DNA of 64,000 nucleotides from Leadbetterella sp964563435. GTDB taxonomy: Bacteria > Bacteroidota > Bacteroidia > Cytophagales > Spirosomataceae. The DNA lies in the NCBI GenBank assembly GCA_964563435.1, contig CAZLXI010000023.1, forward strand, positions 11,471 through 75,470, written 5' to 3'. Both the position numbers and the translations under genes were made by a program. Positions 18,811 through 28,452 of this stretch are shown piece after piece. Numbering within the stretch: the first letter of the stretch is position 1; the number at the start of each line of letters is the position of its first letter. Below the pieces are notes generated by a model. That model was not told the origin of the DNA. It ran no database searches and saw only the letters and a program-made list of their open reading frames with translations.

Positions 18811-19713
18811 TTACAAAAATTCCGATTCGGTCAGCTCCCTGTTGATCATTGCCCCGGTCATATTTCCGGTAGCTACCGCATTGGCTACCGAACGCACCAT
18901 TCCGGTGTTATCCCCACAGGCGAAAACCCCGTTGACGGTGGTCTTCTGGAAAGCATTTACGCGGATATACCCGTGCTCAGTCAGCTCGCAGCCCAATAGG
19001 GCGGGAATACCGGAATGCTGCGTAAACGGAAGCGCCGCATATACCGCTTTAAAACCGGCCTGATCGCCGCTTTTGAAAATCACTTTCCGGATATATCCTT
19101 CCTCCTGCTCTATTTCTTCTATTTCCTCTTCTATGATCTGAACACGATATTTCTTTAATATGGCGGATTGCTCCGCACTGAACGCCGCCTGGCCCGAGGT
19201 CATGATCACCGGATCCGGTGTAAGATTCCGAACCAGGGAAACCAGGTGAAATGCCTTATCTCCATTGGCCAGAATTCCCGTTTTCTGATCCCGGAACTCA
19301 TACCCGTGGCAATACGGGCAATGGACCACCGAAATCCCCCAACATTCCTCAAAACCTTTGATATCAGGGAGAATATCTTTAATACCTGTGGCAAAGATCA
19401 GCTTTCTTCCGGAAAATACTTCCCCGGCCTGTGTTATAATTTCAAAACCTTTTTCCGTTTTGCTTCCCGAAACGGCCCGCCCGTCCAGGAATGTCACCGT
19501 ATCATAAGCCATCACCTCTGCTTTTGCTTTTTCCGCGATAACGGCCGGACGCTCGCCGTCACGGGTAAGGAAATTATGCGAGTGCGGTGTGGAACGGTTA
19601 CAGGGGAGACCGCTGTCTATGATAAGTACTTTCCGCAAAGAGCGCCCAAGCGCCATCGCCGCCGATAGCCCTCCATAACTTCCCCCGATAATAATCACAT
19701 CAAAATTTTTCAT
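18811..19713 (-). CDS. NAD(P)/FAD-dependent oxidoreductase, thioredoxin-reductase-like
   Basis: A protein of 300 residues. The FAD-binding GGSYGGLSAAMALGR is at the N-terminus. The redox pair is Cys132/Cys135 (HCPYCHGYE), and the C-terminal FAD motif is GVFACGDNTG. This is the compact type found in many bacteria as a bacillithiol- or thioredoxin-reductase-like flavoprotein. The typical NADPH motif GxGxxA is poorly kept (ILANGDKAF), as in other members of this subgroup. It reads in the same direction as the CobW gene, 40 bp downstream of it, so the two may be co-transcribed and share zinc-linked control. Confidence 0.85.
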   Translation of the reverse strand: MKNFDVIIIGGSYGGLSAAMALGRSLRKVLIIDSGLPCNRSTPHSHNFLTRDGERPAVIAEKAKAEVMAYDTVTFLDGRAVSGSKTEKGFEIITQAGEVFSGRKLIFATGIKDILPDIKGFEECWGISVVHCPYCHGYEFRDQKTGILANGDKAFHLVSLVRNLTPDPVIMTSGQAAFSAEQSAILKKYRVQIIEEEIEEIEQEEGYIRKVIFKSGDQAGFKAVYAALPFTQHSGIPALLGCELTEHGYIRVNAFQKTTVNGVFACGDNTGMVRSVANAVATGNMTGAMINRELTESEFL

Positions 19714-19753
19714 TGTTACTTAAGAATATATTCACTTTTATTTGTTCAATTAT

Positions 19754-20962
19754 CTATATTTTCTCAGGAAAAGGGTCCGCAAATCCTGCGCCCGCCCCGA
19801 ACGTCTCCACTTCCCTCTCCTGCAACAGGCAATCCTCCAGGTCAGTGATCATCTTTTCCTTATCCATATCCTGCCCAATAAAGACCAACTCATTCATCCG
19901 GTCGCCCCACTGCTTATTCCACCGGCTTTCGATCATGCCCCGGTTATGAACAAAAGAAGCGTAGCGAATCCTTTCCCGGTAAGGCATACTGCACCACCAT
20001 ACACCGGCCGACTCCAGGCGTGAAGAACCTCCCGTCTGCGAGAAATTAAGGGCGTGGTCCGGCCGTGAAGCCAGCCAGAAAAGACCCTTTGCCCGTATAA
20101 CACCCTCGGGATAATCTTCATTCAGGTATTTCCAGAAACGTTCGGGGTGAAAAGGTCTCCGGTCACGAAATACAAATGAGCTTATTCCGTATTCTTCGGT
20201 TTCCGGTGTATGGGCTTCCGCTTCCAGCTCTTTTTGCCATCCCGCCGAATACTGCGCCTCCTCAAAATCGAACAACCCGGTGTTCAGAATTTCATGTGGG
20301 GGTACTTTCCCGAAAATGGAGGTGATGATCCGGGCGCCGGGGTTCAGCTTTTTGAGGGAAGCTTTGAGCAACCCCACGGTATGGGCATCTGCCAGATCGG
20401 ATTTGTTCAGAATGATTACATTGGCAAACTCGACCTGGTCGGTCAAAAGGTTGACAATGGTGCGTTCATCGCCCGCCATATCGGTGAGATCCCGGTCTTT
20501 CAGCAATTCAGGAGTACTGAAATCATTAAAGAAATTATAACAATCTACCACCGTGACCATAGTGTCTATATAACTGAACCGCGACAGGTCTATACCACTC
20601 TGTTCATCCACATACGAAAACGTCTGGGCTACGGGGATGGGCTCACTGATTCCTGTGCTCTCGATCAGCAGATAATCGAATTTCCGCTCCATGGCCAGTT
20701 TCTCCACTTCCACCATAAGGTCTTCACGCAGAGTGCAGCAGATACAGCCGTTGCTCATTTCCACCAGCTTTTCCTCCGTCCTGGAAAGGGTGTCCTGGCT
20801 TTCCACCAGCTTAGCATCCACGTTCACTTCGCTCATGTCGTTAACGATGACCGCTACTTTCAGTCCTTCTTTATTGTGTAAAATATGGTTGAGCAGGGTA
20901 GTTTTCCCCGCGCCCAGGAAACCGCTTAATACGGTTACCGGTAATTTGCCTGTATGATTCAT
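19754..20962 (-). CDS. CobW/COG0523-family GTPase, probable zinc metallochaperone
   Basis: About 402 residues from the ATG at 20962. An upstream in-frame ATG at 21043 lies inside an operator palindrome and is rejected. Motifs from the N-terminus are Walker A GFLGAGKTTLL (13-23), the metal-binding CICC (73-76), ESTGISEP and the guanine-specificity motif NKSD. A CobW C-terminal domain follows. The COG0523 family delivers metals, often zinc when a cell is starved. Two Zur-like palindromes overlap its promoter, which supports a low-zinc role. Confidence 0.9.
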   Translation of the reverse strand: MNHTGKLPVTVLSGFLGAGKTTLLNHILHNKEGLKVAVIVNDMSEVNVDAKLVESQDTLSRTEEKLVEMSNGCICCTLREDLMVEVEKLAMERKFDYLLIESTGISEPIPVAQTFSYVDEQSGIDLSRFSYIDTMVTVVDCYNFFNDFSTPELLKDRDLTDMAGDERTIVNLLTDQVEFANVIILNKSDLADAHTVGLLKASLKKLNPGARIITSIFGKVPPHEILNTGLFDFEEAQYSAGWQKELEAEAHTPETEEYGISSFVFRDRRPFHPERFWKYLNEDYPEGVIRAKGLFWLASRPDHALNFSQTGGSSRLESAGVWWCSMPYRERIRYASFVHNRGMIESRWNKQWGDRMNELVFIGQDMDKEKMITDLEDCLLQEREVETFGAGAGFADPFPEKI

Positions 20963-20988
20963 ATCCTGTTTTCTCAAAATGCCCTTTT

Positions 20989-21044
20989 TTTGCAATAATG
21001 TTGCAAATGTAAGTAATATTTCATATTTGCAACAATGTTGCAAA
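20989..21044 (-). promoter_or_regulatory. Double Zur-like palindrome over the cobW-type gene promoter
   Basis: TTTGCAACAATGTTGCAAA (21026-21044) is a perfect 19-bp palindrome. TTTGCAATAATGTTGCAAA (20989-21007) differs at one base; the centres are 37 bp apart. A minus-strand -7 box TACATTTG (21011-21004) overlaps the proximal copy, and a -33 TTG (21032-21030) lies in the distal one, 18 nt apart. The arrangement is that of a repressor binding both promoter boxes. Zur is inferred from the target gene. Confidence 0.7.
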
Positions 21045-21172
21045 TAAATATATTTGTTTTAATTAAACTTCAAAGAGTTTACACTTTTCAAATAAAGATT
21101 TAACTTTGACCGGTTCATATAACCGCCCTACCGACTCAAATACCCGGTTTACCTGTTAAAACCCTTTCTGCC

Positions 21173-22357
21173 ATGTCCAATAAAGGATTACTATTTCGGG
21201 ATACCTTCCTATGTACCCTTTTCACGTCATTAATAGCGTTGCTTTTTTATTTCATTGTAGTCAACATTTCTTTTCTAAATGTATTTTCGAAAGCCTTTGG
21301 TGATTTTGAGTTTACTGACATTTACTACTCCCGGCAGTTAGGAAGAGCAGAAACTTCCAGAAACATTATCCTGGTCAATGTGGGGCATACCGACAGAGCA
21401 GAAATTGCGAAAGCCATTGAAATCGTTTCTGATCAAAATCCGAAAGTCATAGGTCTGGATTTAATATTTAAAGATCTGAAATCTCCTAAAGAAGATTCCC
21501 TTCTACGGAAAGCACTCCAAAAAGCGAATATCATCACCACCTATATTGCATATCCCGACAGCCTGATACAAAACCATTCTTTCTTTACAAACTTTTCCGG
21601 CAAATCCGGCTTTGTGAATATTTTGTCAAAAGAGGAACACCTGGTCATCCGGGATTTTGAAGCCTGGAAACTAAACCACCGCGAAGATACTTTGGTCAGC
21701 TTTGCGGTACAGGCTGCATTAAAATTTAACCCGGACCTGCGAAAGAAAGTCTTTGCTTTACGCGCTTCCACACCCATTGACTATACCGCTAATATTGACG
21801 ACACCAATAGCCCGGGAAGTTTTATGCATTTCGACATAGCCGAAATTCTACGCCGAAAGACCATTCCTGTCATGGAGGGGGCTATTGTAATTTTCGGTTA
21901 TCTGGGTTCTCCCACCAATAACCCAAACGATATTGAAGACAAGCATTTTACTCCCATGAATCCTGTCATAGCCGGTAAATCTTTACCCGATATGTACGGT
22001 GCAGTCATCCATGCCAACATTATTAAGACGATCATCACCGACTCTTATCTATTTAAAGTAAGCCGGTTCTGGACCCGCTTTTGGGCTGTTTTATCCTGTA
22101 TGACAGCCATATTTTGGGGGTTACAGTTTAGCAAAAAACGACCCGTAGCCTACGAAGCCACCTTAAAAATCATTCAGTTTCTGCTATCCATATTTATTCT
22201 TTACTTTGCTCTCCTGTTGTTAAAAGCCGGTATTTTATTAACCATAACTCCTGTTCTGGGATTTACCCTTCTGGGATTGGAGATGATCAATTTCTTTAAA
22301 AGCCTGATGCAATACCTTAAAGCAAAATACGCATGGAAAAGCTACTTACTGGACTGA
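21173..22357 (+). CDS. CHASE2-domain membrane sensor without output domain
   Basis: A protein of 394 residues. One N-terminal membrane helix (about 10-33) leads into a CHASE2 extracellular sensor domain (about 45-285), with IILVNVGHTDRAEIAKAI, PKVIGLDLIF and the GAIVIFGYLGSP..D.HFTPMN segment. Three C-terminal membrane helices follow (about 300-380). There is no kinase, cyclase or GGDEF output, so it must signal through a partner or form part of a complex. The next gene overlaps it by 25 bp. In other bacteria CHASE2 is found joined to or near CHAT and caspase-like proteins, which fits the neighbourhood here. Confidence 0.85.
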   Translation: MSNKGLLFRDTFLCTLFTSLIALLFYFIVVNISFLNVFSKAFGDFEFTDIYYSRQLGRAETSRNIILVNVGHTDRAEIAKAIEIVSDQNPKVIGLDLIFKDLKSPKEDSLLRKALQKANIITTYIAYPDSLIQNHSFFTNFSGKSGFVNILSKEEHLVIRDFEAWKLNHREDTLVSFAVQAALKFNPDLRKKVFALRASTPIDYTANIDDTNSPGSFMHFDIAEILRRKTIPVMEGAIVIFGYLGSPTNNPNDIEDKHFTPMNPVIAGKSLPDMYGAVIHANIIKTIITDSYLFKVSRFWTRFWAVLSCMTAIFWGLQFSKKRPVAYEATLKIIQFLLSIFILYFALLLLKAGILLTITPVLGFTLLGLEMINFFKSLMQYLKAKYAWKSYLLD

Positions 22358-23091
22358 TATTTCTTTTCCTCACCTGTCCGGGCTTTGCACAAACCCGCCT
22401 TTATGTCATGCAGGTATCCGGGAGCGTAATCAGAGATCATAGAATCACACTTCAAAAAGGAGATGCCATAGGAAAAAATGACAAGATTAAGCTCATGCCC
22501 GGAGCCGTGATAACATGTATAGACGACGACGGCAACACATACAGCACCAGCAAAACGGGAACTTTAAGCTACGAAAACCTCCTGAGAGCAAAAAAACAAT
22601 ACAGAAATGCCTTAACTCTGGAATATCTGAAATATTTGTGGGCCTCTTTCATCAACCCCACGGATACCCGGATCATTGCGGCGGGGGTATTCAGAGGCGA
22701 CCAACTGATGCTTAGCCCCGCAGACAGCGCCCAGGTTCTTTTCTCCGATGTAGTGCTCCGGTGGAGATCCGATCCCGGTCATAAAGACTACCATATCTTC
22801 ATCAGGAAATCCGAAGATGAGGAGGTTCGTTTTACCACACAAGACACCACCCTAAACCTGAACGGCAAGCTGCCTTTATCCGAAAATACGGCTTACGAAT
22901 GGGCCGTTTCTACCCGCGCTTATCCTGCTCTGAAAAACATCCCGTTTTTTAGTTTTTATACTTTGGATAAGACCGCTTTTAACGCCCGGGAAAAACAGTA
23001 CCGGGTTTTTATAAAAGACATGAAGAAAATGGGCATGAGCAGGGATGAAATAGAAGAAACCCTATGTGTTAAGTTCAAAATCTGCTCATAA
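22333..23091 (+). CDS. Exported protein with FecR-like N-terminal domain, partner of the CHASE2 sensor
   Basis: A protein of 252 residues with a signal peptide (MEKLLTGLIFLFLTCPGFAQ). The first 80 mature residues (VSGSVIRDHRITLQKGDAI...LMPGAVITCIDDDG) resemble the FecR beta fold, where a value is displayed on a periplasmic scaffold. The rest looks like a Fn3-type sandwich followed by a helical tail. It overlaps the upstream CHASE2 gene by 25 bp, so the two are translationally coupled. It is presumably a periplasmic accessory of the sensor. I do not recognise a named family over the full length. Confidence 0.75.
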   Translation: MEKLLTGLIFLFLTCPGFAQTRLYVMQVSGSVIRDHRITLQKGDAIGKNDKIKLMPGAVITCIDDDGNTYSTSKTGTLSYENLLRAKKQYRNALTLEYLKYLWASFINPTDTRIIAAGVFRGDQLMLSPADSAQVLFSDVVLRWRSDPGHKDYHIFIRKSEDEEVRFTTQDTTLNLNGKLPLSENTAYEWAVSTRAYPALKNIPFFSFYTLDKTAFNAREKQYRVFIKDMKKMGMSRDEIEETLCVKFKICS

Positions 23092-23093
23092 GG

Positions 23094-23442
23094 TCACCCT
23101 ACCAACTCAAACGCGGCCCATTTATAGGGCTCTTTAGGATACTTCGCTTTCATGTATCGCTGTGTTTCACTATAGCTTCCTTGAATATCCTTGGTACTAA
23201 ACAGCAATTCATAAAATTTGATCATGAACACAGAGGTTTCCTGATCCGGCACCTTCCAAAGGCTCATCAAAAGATATTCCGCGCCCGCCAGCTTAAAAGC
23301 CCGCTGCAGCCCGAAAACTCCCTCACTGCCTTTGATATCTCCCAGGCCCGTTTCACAGGCTGAAAGCACCACTAATTGAGTATGGGGTAATGACACATGT
23401 GAAGCCTCATACGCTGTAAGAATACCATCTTCCAGGCCTTTT
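23094..23442 (-). pseudogene. C-terminal fragment of a CHAT protease gene
   Basis: About 115 codons matching the last 115 of the large TPR-CHAT gene at 24930, with about 85% identity by eye. They include the catalytic-Cys motif SACETGLGDIKGSEG. Upstream homology stops abruptly near 23442, where the ATPase gene begins. The catalytic His half, the TPRs and the signal peptide are missing. An ATG at 23396 could start a 100-residue product, but it would lack the His of the dyad. It ends 2 nt from the convergent gene before it. Confidence 0.85.
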
Positions 23443-24804
23443 TAATGCCCGAAAGATTTCTGCAGGGCCAAAAATATGAGATGGCTCCATCCCTTCTGCC
23501 TGCTTGAGAAAAAGTGCAGGAATGATCATTTTCCCTTTGGCAAAGGGCAAATAAGTCACTTTTTTGAGCAGTTCCTCTTTCAGCCGGTCCGGATTCTCCG
23601 GCTTATCCGTCCATTTGCATTCACCCACCAGCAAATACCTTCCATCCAAAGATTCAGCCACTACATCCAGCTCCAGTTCTATCCCTTTTTCCGGGCTACC
23701 CCACCACCGGCTTGCAGGCTTGAATTGTATTTCGTCTGTCATTAAGCCGGGTACCGCTTGCCGGCACAGCTCTTCCCACATGCCTGACACATACTGCGAA
23801 AATTGCCCGGAAAACAATTCCAGAACCGTAGAAGACTGTTCGATCTCGATAAAAGAGCGATGGGGCACCACAAACCGGAAATAAAAATTCAAAAAGGGGT
23901 CAGCGATTTTGTACAGGCTTTTCTTACTGTTCCGGTAGCCTTCACCAAAAGGAATTTCGCGCATAATATACCCTAATTGGAGCAGCTTATCCAATGGGCC
24001 TGCCAGGTTAGTGGCCGGTTTTCCGAGGCGGGCCGCGATCTCCGACAGCCGGTGGCAGCCCGATGCAATCAGCGAGAGGATGGTAAACGAGTGTACAGTA
24101 TCGCGCATGTCATCCAGGAATAAACGTAATGGCTCATCGTATAAAATACCCTGAGAAGAAAACAAATGTGCCTGCAAGGCGCCCTTCAGGGTTTCTTCTG
24201 AACGGCGTAGTTCCCAATACCTGGGCACACCGCCCCACACGCTGTATTCTTCAATGGTCTCCACATCCGTACAAGAAAGTACTTCCTGCAGGTACGGTGC
24301 GGTCATGGGTTTTATTTTCATGATTTCATCTGCCCGCCCAAATAAAGGGGCCGAAACATCCATCACCAGGCTGCGCATCAATTGTTGGGAAGAACCGCAC
24401 AGGATCAGGCTATACCGCAAATCTTCTTTGCGCTCCATGATCTTTTGTAAAATCGAAGGCAGCTCGGGCGCGCTTTTGACAAGGTAGGGAAATTCGTCTA
24501 TGCATAAAGTCAGACGTTTATCCAGACGCTGGTTCATGCTTTCAAAAAGGGTTTCCCAATCCGGATATGTCACTTTATCAAACCCGGGAATATGAGCAGC
24601 CACCTGTTTGGCGAACAAGCAACGTTGGTAAGATGCTTCCGATTGATCGGCCATAAAATACAGATCGTTGGGATTCAAAACCTGCCGGATCAATCTTGAC
24701 TTCCCGCAGCGTCTCCGCCCATAGATCACCACAAATACGGCCGTATCGCGCTCCAGAGCTTTTTTCAAACGCTCTTGTTCTAAAATTCTATTCACAAACT
24801 TCAC
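23407..24804 (-). CDS. AAA-type ATPase with DUF234 C-terminal domain
   Basis: A protein of 465 residues starting with GTG. Walker A is GRRRCGKSRL, Walker B is LCIDEF, and there is a sensor-like segment ILCGSSQQLM. A winged helix (about 260-330) follows. The C-terminal DUF234 region has ELDVVAES...LLVGECKW, the acidic and lysine pattern of a PD-(D/E)xK nuclease fold. This is the archaeal-type ATPase family also common in Bacteroidota, with no settled function. The last 11 or so residues are translated out of frame through the CHAT fragment, so its own end was altered when the junction formed. Copies of CHAT 3' sequence flank it on both sides. Confidence 0.85.
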   Translation of the reverse strand: MKFVNRILEQERLKKALERDTAVFVVIYGRRRCGKSRLIRQVLNPNDLYFMADQSEASYQRCLFAKQVAAHIPGFDKVTYPDWETLFESMNQRLDKRLTLCIDEFPYLVKSAPELPSILQKIMERKEDLRYSLILCGSSQQLMRSLVMDVSAPLFGRADEIMKIKPMTAPYLQEVLSCTDVETIEEYSVWGGVPRYWELRRSEETLKGALQAHLFSSQGILYDEPLRLFLDDMRDTVHSFTILSLIASGCHRLSEIAARLGKPATNLAGPLDKLLQLGYIMREIPFGEGYRNSKKSLYKIADPFLNFYFRFVVPHRSFIEIEQSSTVLELFSGQFSQYVSGMWEELCRQAVPGLMTDEIQFKPASRWWGSPEKGIELELDVVAESLDGRYLLVGECKWTDKPENPDRLKEELLKKVTYLPFAKGKMIIPALFLKQAEGMEPSHIFGPAEIFRALKRPGRWYSYSV

Positions 24805-24929
24805 ACAAATAAATTATGTCTGTCAAAAATAATGTTTCTGAAACATAATTACAAATATTACGTTATGACTTTAACTCCTTACCTCCGAAACAACCGGAAG
24901 TAACCAGCCGGAAGAGTATTCATTTAAGG

Positions 24930-27900
24930 TCACCGCACCAACACAAAAGCCGCCCATTTATAAGGTTCTTTAGGATACTTCGCTTTCATGTACCGCTGGG
25001 TTTCACGATAGCTTTCCGGAATGTCTTTGGTGCTGAAGAGAAGTTCATAAAACCGGATCATAAACTCCGCCGTTTCCTGATCCGGCACCTTCCAAAGGCT
25101 CATCAAAAGGTATTCTGCGCCCGCCAGCTTGAAAGCTCTTTGTAATCCGAAAACTCCCTCACTGCCTTTGATATCTCCCAAACCCGTTTCACAGGCCGAA
25201 AGCACCACTAATTTAGTATTGGGCAGTGACACATGTGAAGCCTCATACGCTGTAAGAATACCGTCTTCCAGGCCCTCGGTAACCGGCTCGCCCTTCCAGG
25301 CCATATTGGCACCGCTAAACAGCAGCCCCGAGCGGTTAAGCGGGTTATCGCTCAGTTTATATACATTCTTTTCCTGTTCTAACAAGAACCTTTCTTCTCT
25401 GTACTTCTTTTCCGGATCCGGAAAAAAGAAGCCGTGCGTAGCCACATGCAGGATTGTGGGAGATGCTTTTCTGTTTTGCTGTTTGAACCGTTCTTCCACG
25501 GCCGTTTTCCCGGTGAAATAATTGACCGAAACCCCTGCTTTTTCGGAAATTCCTTTAAGAGCTTCTACTTCATCTCGTGTGCCGGGCAGATAATCCCAAC
25601 TTGATGTACCTCTTTTTAAATCAGTAGTGAGCGAACGGGATACAACCGCATCATTTTTTATTTGCTCTGCCTGAACCAGCAGATCTTTTGAATCTGCAGC
25701 ATAGTCTATACCACCGAAAAGGGTAATATCTTTTAGCTCACCCGTTTTATGTCCCTGGAGTATTTTGGCCGTGGTACTGACCTGCTGCAGGCGGTATTTG
25801 TCTGACAGATACTGCCCGTCCGGAGTTACAATAGCCGAAAAAGCGATCTGGTGCAGGCTACCCGAGGGAGCGAAATACACCGTTTTCTTCTCTTTAATAT
25901 GCGCCTCCAGCGGTTTCCAAACCAGATCATAGAGCTTTTTATGATTTTCCCCGGTTGATTTACCTTCCGAACCCCGATACAGGCCTGCCACCCGTGCGGC
26001 GTCACTGCCGGACACCCGCAGGCTATCCAACTGCCGCTGCTCGAAAAGCCGTACCAATACCGGTCTTTCATAGCCTTTCTTTAGTATCAATGCCGTATAG
26101 AGTGTGGAGTCTGTCGATATTTTATCGTTTTTGTATTGGAAAGAGGCGAACTCTATGGCTGTCTCATGGGGTCCAAGAGCAGCCTGAATATCTTTCCAGT
26201 TCGTCTTTCCAAGTTGCTTATTTTCTTTAAAGGTCGCAGAAAGCTGTATTAACTGTTTCTCCACATTCTCAGCCTCCTCTTCCCATCTTTTGAGTTCACT
26301 GCTTCGCTCAGAAACAGGCTTTGCATATTGCCTGGCTAAACCAGACTTTTTCATACTCCATTCTTCATAAAGCCGTAGTGCTTCTGCATTGCCGCTTTCT
26401 TCTATAGCACTCCGCATTTGCCGGCTTGAAGTTAATATTAAACCTTTGGTAAGAAGCTCTATATTATATGCAGGTTCTGAAACATCCGGGTTTTCAGAAC
26501 CATACTGAGTGAAAAAACTTTGATATACCTCAAAGTTAAAACCGATTTTCCTGATGAAATTCTCTTTCTCCTGCTCCGAAAGAAAACTAAAAGTCAAATT
26601 TAACTGCCTGTTGATATTTTCATTAGCCTCCAAATAAAGCGGTAAAGCCTTATTGTATTGACCCATCCCTGCATATGTATTGGCAAGATTGTTTAAACGG
26701 ACTTCATAATCGTCATGATCTTTCCCTAAAGCTTTTTCGGTATTCTCCAATGATTCCAAATAAAGCGGTAAAGCCTTATCATTTTGACCCATTCTAGAAT
26801 ATAAATTAGCAAGATTGTTTAAAATGTCTCCGTATTCAGAATGACCTTTCCCTAAAGCCTTTTTGGCATTCTCCAATGCCTCCAAAGCAAGCGGTAAAGC
26901 CTTACCGTATTGACCCATTCTATAATAGGAGATTGCAAGATTGTTTAAACGATTTCCGTAAAAAGCATGATCTTTCCCTAAAGTTTTTTCGGTATTCTTC
27001 AATGCCTCCAAATAAAGTGACAAAGCCTTATCATATAGACTCATACGCAAAGTCTTATCGTATAGACCTATACTAAGATATAAATTTGCGAGATCGTTTA
27101 AAAGGCCTCCGTAAGCAGCATGATCTTTCCCTAAAGCTTTTTCGGTATTCTCCAATGATTCCAGATAAAGCGGTAAAGCCTTATCATGTAGGCCCATAGT
27201 ATAATATAAATTAGCAAGATTGTGTAAACTGCTTCCATAATCGACATGATCTTTCCCTAAAGCTCTTTTGTCCTTCTCCAATACCTCCAAAGAAAGCGGT
27301 AAAGCCTTATCGTATTGACCCATCCTTACATATACGTCTGCAAGACTGAATAAACAGGATCTGTAATCGGAATGATCTTTCCCTAAAGCTTTTTCGGCAT
27401 TCTCTAATGCCTCCAAAGAAAGCGATAAAGCTTTATCGTATTGACCCATCCTTGCATATATGTTTGCAAGATCGCTTAAACGTCTTCCGTATTCATAATT
27501 ATCTTTCCCTAAAGCTTTTTCGGCATTCCCTAATGCCTCCAAAGAAAGCGGTAAAGCCTTATCGTATTGACTCATCCCTACATATACGTTTGCAAGATCG
27601 CTTAAACGGCTTCCGTATTCATAATGGTCTTTCCCTAAAGCTTTTTCAGTACTCACCAATACCTCTAAAGAAAGCGGTAAAGCCTTATCGTATTGACCCA
27701 TTCTATAATATAAATTTGCAAGATTGTTTAAACGGTCTCCATAATAGCCATGGTCTTTCCCGAAAACTTTTTCGGTATTCTCCAAGGCCCCCAAAGAAAA
27801 CGGTAAAGCCTTATTGTATTGACCCATCCCTGTATATACGTTTGCAAGACTGTTTAAGCAGCTTCCATAAAGGAAATGATCCTTCCCGAAAACTTTTTCG

Positions 27901-28451
27901 GCATTCTCCAAGGCCTCTAAAGAAAATGGCAAAGCCTTATTGTATTGACCCATCTCTACATATACGTTTGCAAGATTGCCTAAACTGAATCCGTATTCAT
28001 AATGGTCTTTTCCTGAAGCTTTTTCAGTATTTTCCAATCCCTCCAAAGACAGAGGTAAAGCCTTATCGTATTGACCTATATATGTGTATAAGAGGGCAAG
28101 ATCTTTCAAATAATCTCTGTATTCAGCATGCTCCTTACCTAAGGCCTTTTCTACATTTTCCAAAGATTCATTTTGCAGGGCAATAGCCTTTTCTTTATTT
28201 CCAATATTCCAAAAACAACTGCTGGCTTTACCTAACACTACATATAACTTCTCCAATCGGGGAGCTGAACTAGCCTTTTCAGCGATGGCTGCTTTCTCAT
28301 ATAAATCGGCCGCTTTAGCGTAGTCTTCTGCCTCTTCTGCTAATCTCCCTTCTTCAAAGTATTTATCCGCTACCTCATGACTTTGAGAATAAGCTCTGTC
28401 ATGAACAAAAAAAGTGAAAAGAAAAAAGATATATTTTAAATATAATTTCAC
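24930..28451 (-). CDS. Exported TPR-CHAT cysteine protease
   Basis: A protein of 1173 residues with a signal peptide (cleavage near HDRAYSQ). Twelve TPR copies of 42 residues (about 100-615) follow, with the consensus MGQYDKALPLSLEALENAEKALGKDH, here shown in 20-residue-or-shorter parts: MGQYDKALPLSLEAL then ENAEKALGKDH. Next come a helical linker and the C-terminal CHAT domain with the dyad His1006 (ATHGFFFPD) and Cys1087 (LSACETG). CHAT is a caspase-clan peptidase. The TPRs probably bind a substrate or activator. It starts 1 nt after the caspase gene upstream, in one operon. Cytoplasmic TPR-CHAT proteins act in immunity; this one is predicted to be exported, so its target must be in the envelope. 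Confidence 0.93.
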   Translation of the reverse strand: MKLYLKYIFFLFTFFVHDRAYSQSHEVADKYFEEGRLAEEAEDYAKAADLYEKAAIAEKASSAPRLEKLYVVLGKASSCFWNIGNKEKAIALQNESLENVEKALGKEHAEYRDYLKDLALLYTYIGQYDKALPLSLEGLENTEKASGKDHYEYGFSLGNLANVYVEMGQYNKALPFSLEALENAEKVFGKDHFLYGSCLNSLANVYTGMGQYNKALPFSLGALENTEKVFGKDHGYYGDRLNNLANLYYRMGQYDKALPLSLEVLVSTEKALGKDHYEYGSRLSDLANVYVGMSQYDKALPLSLEALGNAEKALGKDNYEYGRRLSDLANIYARMGQYDKALSLSLEALENAEKALGKDHSDYRSCLFSLADVYVRMGQYDKALPLSLEVLEKDKRALGKDHVDYGSSLHNLANLYYTMGLHDKALPLYLESLENTEKALGKDHAAYGGLLNDLANLYLSIGLYDKTLRMSLYDKALSLYLEALKNTEKTLGKDHAFYGNRLNNLAISYYRMGQYGKALPLALEALENAKKALGKGHSEYGDILNNLANLYSRMGQNDKALPLYLESLENTEKALGKDHDDYEVRLNNLANTYAGMGQYNKALPLYLEANENINRQLNLTFSFLSEQEKENFIRKIGFNFEVYQSFFTQYGSENPDVSEPAYNIELLTKGLILTSSRQMRSAIEESGNAEALRLYEEWSMKKSGLARQYAKPVSERSSELKRWEEEAENVEKQLIQLSATFKENKQLGKTNWKDIQAALGPHETAIEFASFQYKNDKISTDSTLYTALILKKGYERPVLVRLFEQRQLDSLRVSGSDAARVAGLYRGSEGKSTGENHKKLYDLVWKPLEAHIKEKKTVYFAPSGSLHQIAFSAIVTPDGQYLSDKYRLQQVSTTAKILQGHKTGELKDITLFGGIDYAADSKDLLVQAEQIKNDAVVSRSLTTDLKRGTSSWDYLPGTRDEVEALKGISEKAGVSVNYFTGKTAVEERFKQQNRKASPTILHVATHGFFFPDPEKKYREERFLLEQEKNVYKLSDNPLNRSGLLFSGANMAWKGEPVTEGLEDGILTAYEASHVSLPNTKLVVLSACETGLGDIKGSEGVFGLQRAFKLAGAEYLLMSLWKVPDQETAEFMIRFYELLFSTKDIPESYRETQRYMKAKYPKEPYKWAAFVLVR
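26600..28150 (-). repeat. Tandem 126-bp DNA repeats encoding the TPR array
   Basis: Twelve units of 126 bp, with one unit lengthened by about 30 bp. DNA identity between units is high enough to see by eye (for instance the segment reading GGTAAAGCCTTA recurs at 26641, 26767 and 26893). High identity points to recent unit duplication or homogenisation. Confidence 0.85.
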
Positions 28452-28452
28452 C

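Noticed and set aside
26600..28150. CRISPR-like regular repeat
   Set aside because: The 126-bp period stays in frame and encodes TPR units; there are no short repeats with unique spacers.
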